A DNA stretch of 42,718 nucleotides from the NCBI RefSeq assembly GCF_000425065.1, contig NZ_AULB01000044.1, forward strand, positions 1-42,718, in the 5' to 3' direction. Below, in pieces: positions 40,350 through 42,718 of this stretch (position 1 is its first letter; every line of letters starts with the position of its first letter). This DNA is from Actinomadura rifamycini DSM 43936. GTDB lineage: Bacteria; Actinomycetota; Actinomycetes; Streptosporangiales; Streptosporangiaceae. Under the pieces are notes generated by a model. That model did not search any database and was not told the DNA's origin. It saw only the letters and a list, made by a program, of their open reading frames with translations. A program made the position numbers and the translations under genes.

Positions 40350-40365
40350 TTGCTAATATTAGCAA
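40350..40365. promoter_or_regulatory. Perfect palindrome TTGCTAATATTAGCAA
   Basis: This is a perfect 16-base dyad and the second copy of the element at 38405. It continues into AGCAATTGCT, giving three half-sites in 24 bases. It lies upstream of the zinc-ribbon gene on the minus strand. Confidence 0.65.
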
Positions 40366-40787
40366 TTGCTGATGCGGCTAGCGGCTGGAGGTGGGTTTCC
40401 CGGTGGACATCGCGCCTGCGCGGCTCCGTCATCGGCGGGCGCCGATGCCCGCTCGCATCTCCTTCGCATCAGGTCGCCGACCGCAGAGGCGATGCCCTCC
40501 CCGACGTGCCCAGGCCCCCCTCCTGGCGCCCGGGGAGGGTGTTCACCCCGGTGCAGTCCGGGTCCGGTCATCAGGATGTCTGCTCGGGCGGTGCTCGGGG
40601 TCGAGATCTCATCCCATGTTCGACGTCGGCAAGGACCCGTGTGGTCCTGCCTCGACCGTGCGGGCGAAGCTCGCCCGGTCCCCGCCTTGCGGCTCTGGTC
40701 GTCCCGTGCCGGGTCCACCACTCGGGCTCCTGTGCCCGAACATCACCGTCGCATGTCGCCAGGAGCGACTCTGGGAGGCAGCTCATC
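40366..40787. other. Gene-free stretch with a hairpin
   Basis: No credible gene is seen. A perfect hairpin CGGGCGA-AGC-TCGCCCG occupies 40661-40677, about 110 bases before the small membrane-protein gene. It may be part of its leader or a terminator. Confidence 0.4.
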
Positions 40788-40961
40788 ATGTTCAACCGCC
40801 CGCCCATCGAGGAACGGATCGCCGCGCGTCAGCGCGAACTCGGCCCGATGAAACCCGGCAAGTACTTCCCGCATGCGCCGGCGAGGTTCTTGTTCTTCTT
40901 CGGGATCGGCGTGGTGGTGGTCACCCATGTCATCGCGTTGGCGGCGCTGTGGTGGGTGTGA
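40788..40961 (+). CDS. Small single-pass membrane protein, hypothetical
   Basis: The 57-residue protein has a charged N-terminal half (PPIEERIAARQREL) and one C-terminal TM helix (about 34-57: FLFFFGIGVVVVTHVIALAAL). ATG 40788 has GGGAGG 9 bases upstream. No family is recognised. It precedes the KamA-like gene by 233 bases, a gap that opens with a tandem 15-base duplication. Confidence 0.65.
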   Translation: MFNRPPIEERIAARQRELGPMKPGKYFPHAPARFLFFFGIGVVVVTHVIALAALWWV

Positions 40962-40982
40962 GCTGGGTGGGTGTGAGCTGGG
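40953..40982. repeat. Perfect 15-base tandem duplication over a stop codon
   Basis: TGGGTGTGAGCTGGG is present twice in direct tandem at 40953-40967 and 40968-40982. It duplicates the last codons and stop of the small membrane-protein gene. The remainder of 40983-41194 holds no gene that I can see. Confidence 0.8.
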
Positions 40983-41194
40983 TGCGTGCGGTGGGGCGGG
41001 CGGTTTCGTCCGGCTTGGCGTCGGCGCTCTCGCGGGTCTTGTCGGGGAACTCCTAGCGGCGCCCGAGGCCGGGCAATACCAGGACGGCGGTGTGCCTGGT
41101 GAGTACTCGCCCACGGCCTCGACCCGCCACGGGAGCCGGTGGGCTGCCGCGGTGTCCGGCGAGTGATGATCTGTCGGAAAGGACGAGGAGTGAC

Positions 41195-42409
41195 ATGGCC
41201 GACAACCTGGGCCGCAGCCCGGTCCCGCCCCGCGGTGGCAGCCGCCAGTTCCGCCTCTACACGGCCGATGATCTGGAGGAGTTGGCTGCTCGCGCCAGGT
41301 TGTCGGCTGATCAGCGGCTCGCGGCCCGTGCGGTGGCGGCGGTCGTGCCGTTCGCGATCACCAGCTATGTGGTGGAGCAGTTGATCGAGTGGGAGAAGGG
41401 GGCCGAGGATCCCATCTATCGGCTCACGTTCCCCCAGCCGGACATGCTCCCGGCCGAACGGGTATCACAACTGTGTGATCTCCTGGCCCGCCAGGCGCCC
41501 GCTGAGCAGGTGGAGAAGGTCGCCGCGGCAGCCCGGCGGGCACTGGCGCCAGAACCAGCCGAGCGGGCCATGCGCGGCGACCGGGAGCAGGTTCCGGCAC
41601 CGGTGCCGGACCGCGCACCGGTGGCCGACGAGGTCGTCCTGTCGCTGCCCGATCACCAGTACGCGACCGGCACCGGCACCTACGGCACCGATCAGGCGGG
41701 CCCGGCGCAGCCCGACGGGCGGCCGCGGTGGGCCGCCACCGGCCGCGGGTTGGGTGAACTCACCGCCTACGTGCTGGAGCACCCGCGCGTCACCAGCGTC
41801 GTGCTCAGCGGCGGGGAGCCGATGGCGGCGGGCGCTGCGGTGCTCGGCCGCTGGCTGCGGCCGCTGCTGGCGCTTGAGCAGATCGAGACCATCCAGCTCG
41901 AAACCGCGGCACTGGCCAGGTGGCCCTACCGGTGGATCACCCAGCCGGACGCGGACGCCGACGACACCCTGCGGTTGTTCGAGACCGTGGCCACCGTGGG
42001 CAAGAATCTCGCCGTCATGGCCCGGTTCTGTCATCCGCGGGAGTTGGAGCCCGAGCCGGTTCGCCACGCCGTCCGCCGGATCGCAGACACCGGGGCGGTG
42101 CTGCGCACCAGGGCGCCGCTGCTGGCTTCGGTCAATGACTCGGCGCAGGACTGGACGGCGATGTGGCGCCGGCAACTGCGCCTGGGCATGATCCCCTACC
42201 TGATGTCGGTCGAGCGTCAGGCCGGCCCCACCCAGCGGTTCAGTGTTCCCCTGGGGCGCGCGTGTGACCTGTTCCAGGGCAGCTACGCCCGCGTGTCGGG
42301 GCTGGCTCGCACCGTCCGCGGTCCCGCGATGACCACCGCAACCGCGATGGTCTGCGTCGACGGGGTCACCGAGATCCGGGGTGAGGTGCCACGGATCTTC
42401 CGGACAGGG
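41195..42409 (+). pseudogene. KamA-family radical-SAM homologue without cluster cysteines, cut by IS3 element
   Basis: ATG 41195 follows GAGGAG. The frame shows clear KamA/lysine-2,3-aminomutase-like similarity: DDPIYRLTFPQPDMLP-like EDPIYRLTFPQPDMLP, LSGGEPM, RWITQPDADADDTLRLF, FCHPRELEPEPVRHAVRRI, and SGLARTVRGP. Where family members carry CxxxCxxC (GQTCHAYCTYC type), this protein reads HQYATGTGTYGT, with no cysteine at all, so it cannot bind the usual [4Fe-4S] cluster. The family-typical final 35-40 residues are replaced by sequence of the IS element, and the frame runs on into it to a stop at 42706. About 400 codons are nevertheless open. It is either a decaying gene or a non-radical descendant truncated recently. 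Confidence 0.75.
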
Positions 42410-42718
42410 CCCCAACTAGAGTTGGGGAGAACCGGAAGGGAAGGTCGTTGGCACGACAGAGGCGGCATTTCACCCAGGAGCACAAGGACGAGATCGTCCG
42501 CATGGTCCTGGACGGCCCGCGCCCCATCGCCCATGTGGCCCGTGAGGGCGGCATCCACGACACCACCCTGGGCAACTGGGTCAAGGACTACCGCAGACGC
42601 CACGGCGACGACGCGTCCACCACACCGGCCGGCGCCCCGAAGAGCCTCCGGGAACGCGAACTCGAACGCGAGAACCGCAAACTCCGCGAAGAGAACGAGT
42701 TCCTGAAAAAAGCCGCGG
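42410..42718 (+). mobile_element. IS3-family insertion sequence, left end (runs off window)
   Basis: The homology of the KamA-like gene ends near 42406. A perfect dyad CCCCAACT-AG-AGTTGGGG (42410-42427) follows, then the OrfA gene. The exact terminal repeat and target duplication cannot be fixed without the right end. Confidence 0.75.
42448..42718 (+). CDS. IS3-family transposase OrfA (3'-truncated by window)
   Basis: TTG 42448 follows GGAAGGGAAGG. The 90 visible residues form the OrfA HTH (FTQEHKDEIVRMVLDGPRPI, VAREGGIHDTTLGNWVKDYR) and the leucine-zipper-like coiled coil (LRERELERENRKLREENEFL, then KKAA). OrfB should follow, probably by -1 frameshifting. The orientation is away from the disrupted gene. 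Confidence 0.9.
   Translation, partial: MARQRRHFTQEHKDEIVRMVLDGPRPIAHVAREGGIHDTTLGNWVKDYRRRHGDDASTTPAGAPKSLRERELERENRKLREENEFLKKAA

Overview
The window is very GC-rich, with dense genes, many ATGA/GTGA start-stop overlaps and frequent GTG starts. It carries an NRPS gene with a TTA codon, DUF397/XRE-type regulators, a FadA5-type steroid thiolase with KstR-like boxes, and GTP-type PEP carboxykinase. Together these point to a filamentous actinomycete, plausibly of the Streptosporangiales/Thermomonosporaceae type; the genus is inference.

Layout. (1) 1-7663: the 3' end of a non-ribosomal peptide cluster. It holds a terminal A(end)-T-C-A-T-TE protein, a SAM-dependent O-methyltransferase, and a secreted animal-type haem peroxidase with a CBM2-like C-terminal domain. 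The first two genes have in-frame TTA (bldA-type) codons, and I saw no others in the confident genes. (2) 7815-14802: a lipoprotein, an OmpR-type two-component system, and a MacA/MacB-like adaptor-ATPase-permease export operon with an upstream small ORF, then an alpha/beta hydrolase. (3) 14857-20636: an envelope-glycosylation operon on the minus strand (orphan MprA-like regulator, GT2-GtrA fusion, polytopic GT39-type transferase with a long G/T/A/P linker). A decayed second GT39 copy and a decayed GAF regulator flank it. Four 11-bp direct repeats lie in front of the response regulator. (4) 20705-26866: FAD oxidase, SDR, AI-2E-type permease, and on the minus strand a PucR-type regulator translationally coupled to an acyl-CoA synthetase. 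(5) 27176-28441: a 37-codon, highly charged peptide gene directly abutting a protein-isoaspartyl-methyltransferase homologue with a RiPP-type C-terminal extension. This is a candidate imiditide (aspartimide peptide) locus and the most interesting item in the window. (6) 28475-31286: DUF397 protein, an XRE protein that lost its DNA-binding domain, an anti-sigma-type ATPase, a TetR regulator with operators, and a tautomerase. (7) 31453-36145: a complete five-gene branched-chain-amino-acid-type ABC importer. A gapless 70-bp block upstream of it is repeated upstream of the PucR regulator, which suggests that import and CoA activation of one acid are co-regulated. (8) 36487-42718: pckG, fadA5, a zinc-ribbon protein, a small membrane protein, and a KamA-type radical-SAM homologue that has lost its cluster cysteines and is cut by an IS3-family element running off the window. 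A palindromic element occurs both upstream of pckG and upstream of the zinc-ribbon gene.

All function calls come from reading the translated sequence and recalling family motifs. No database search was run.
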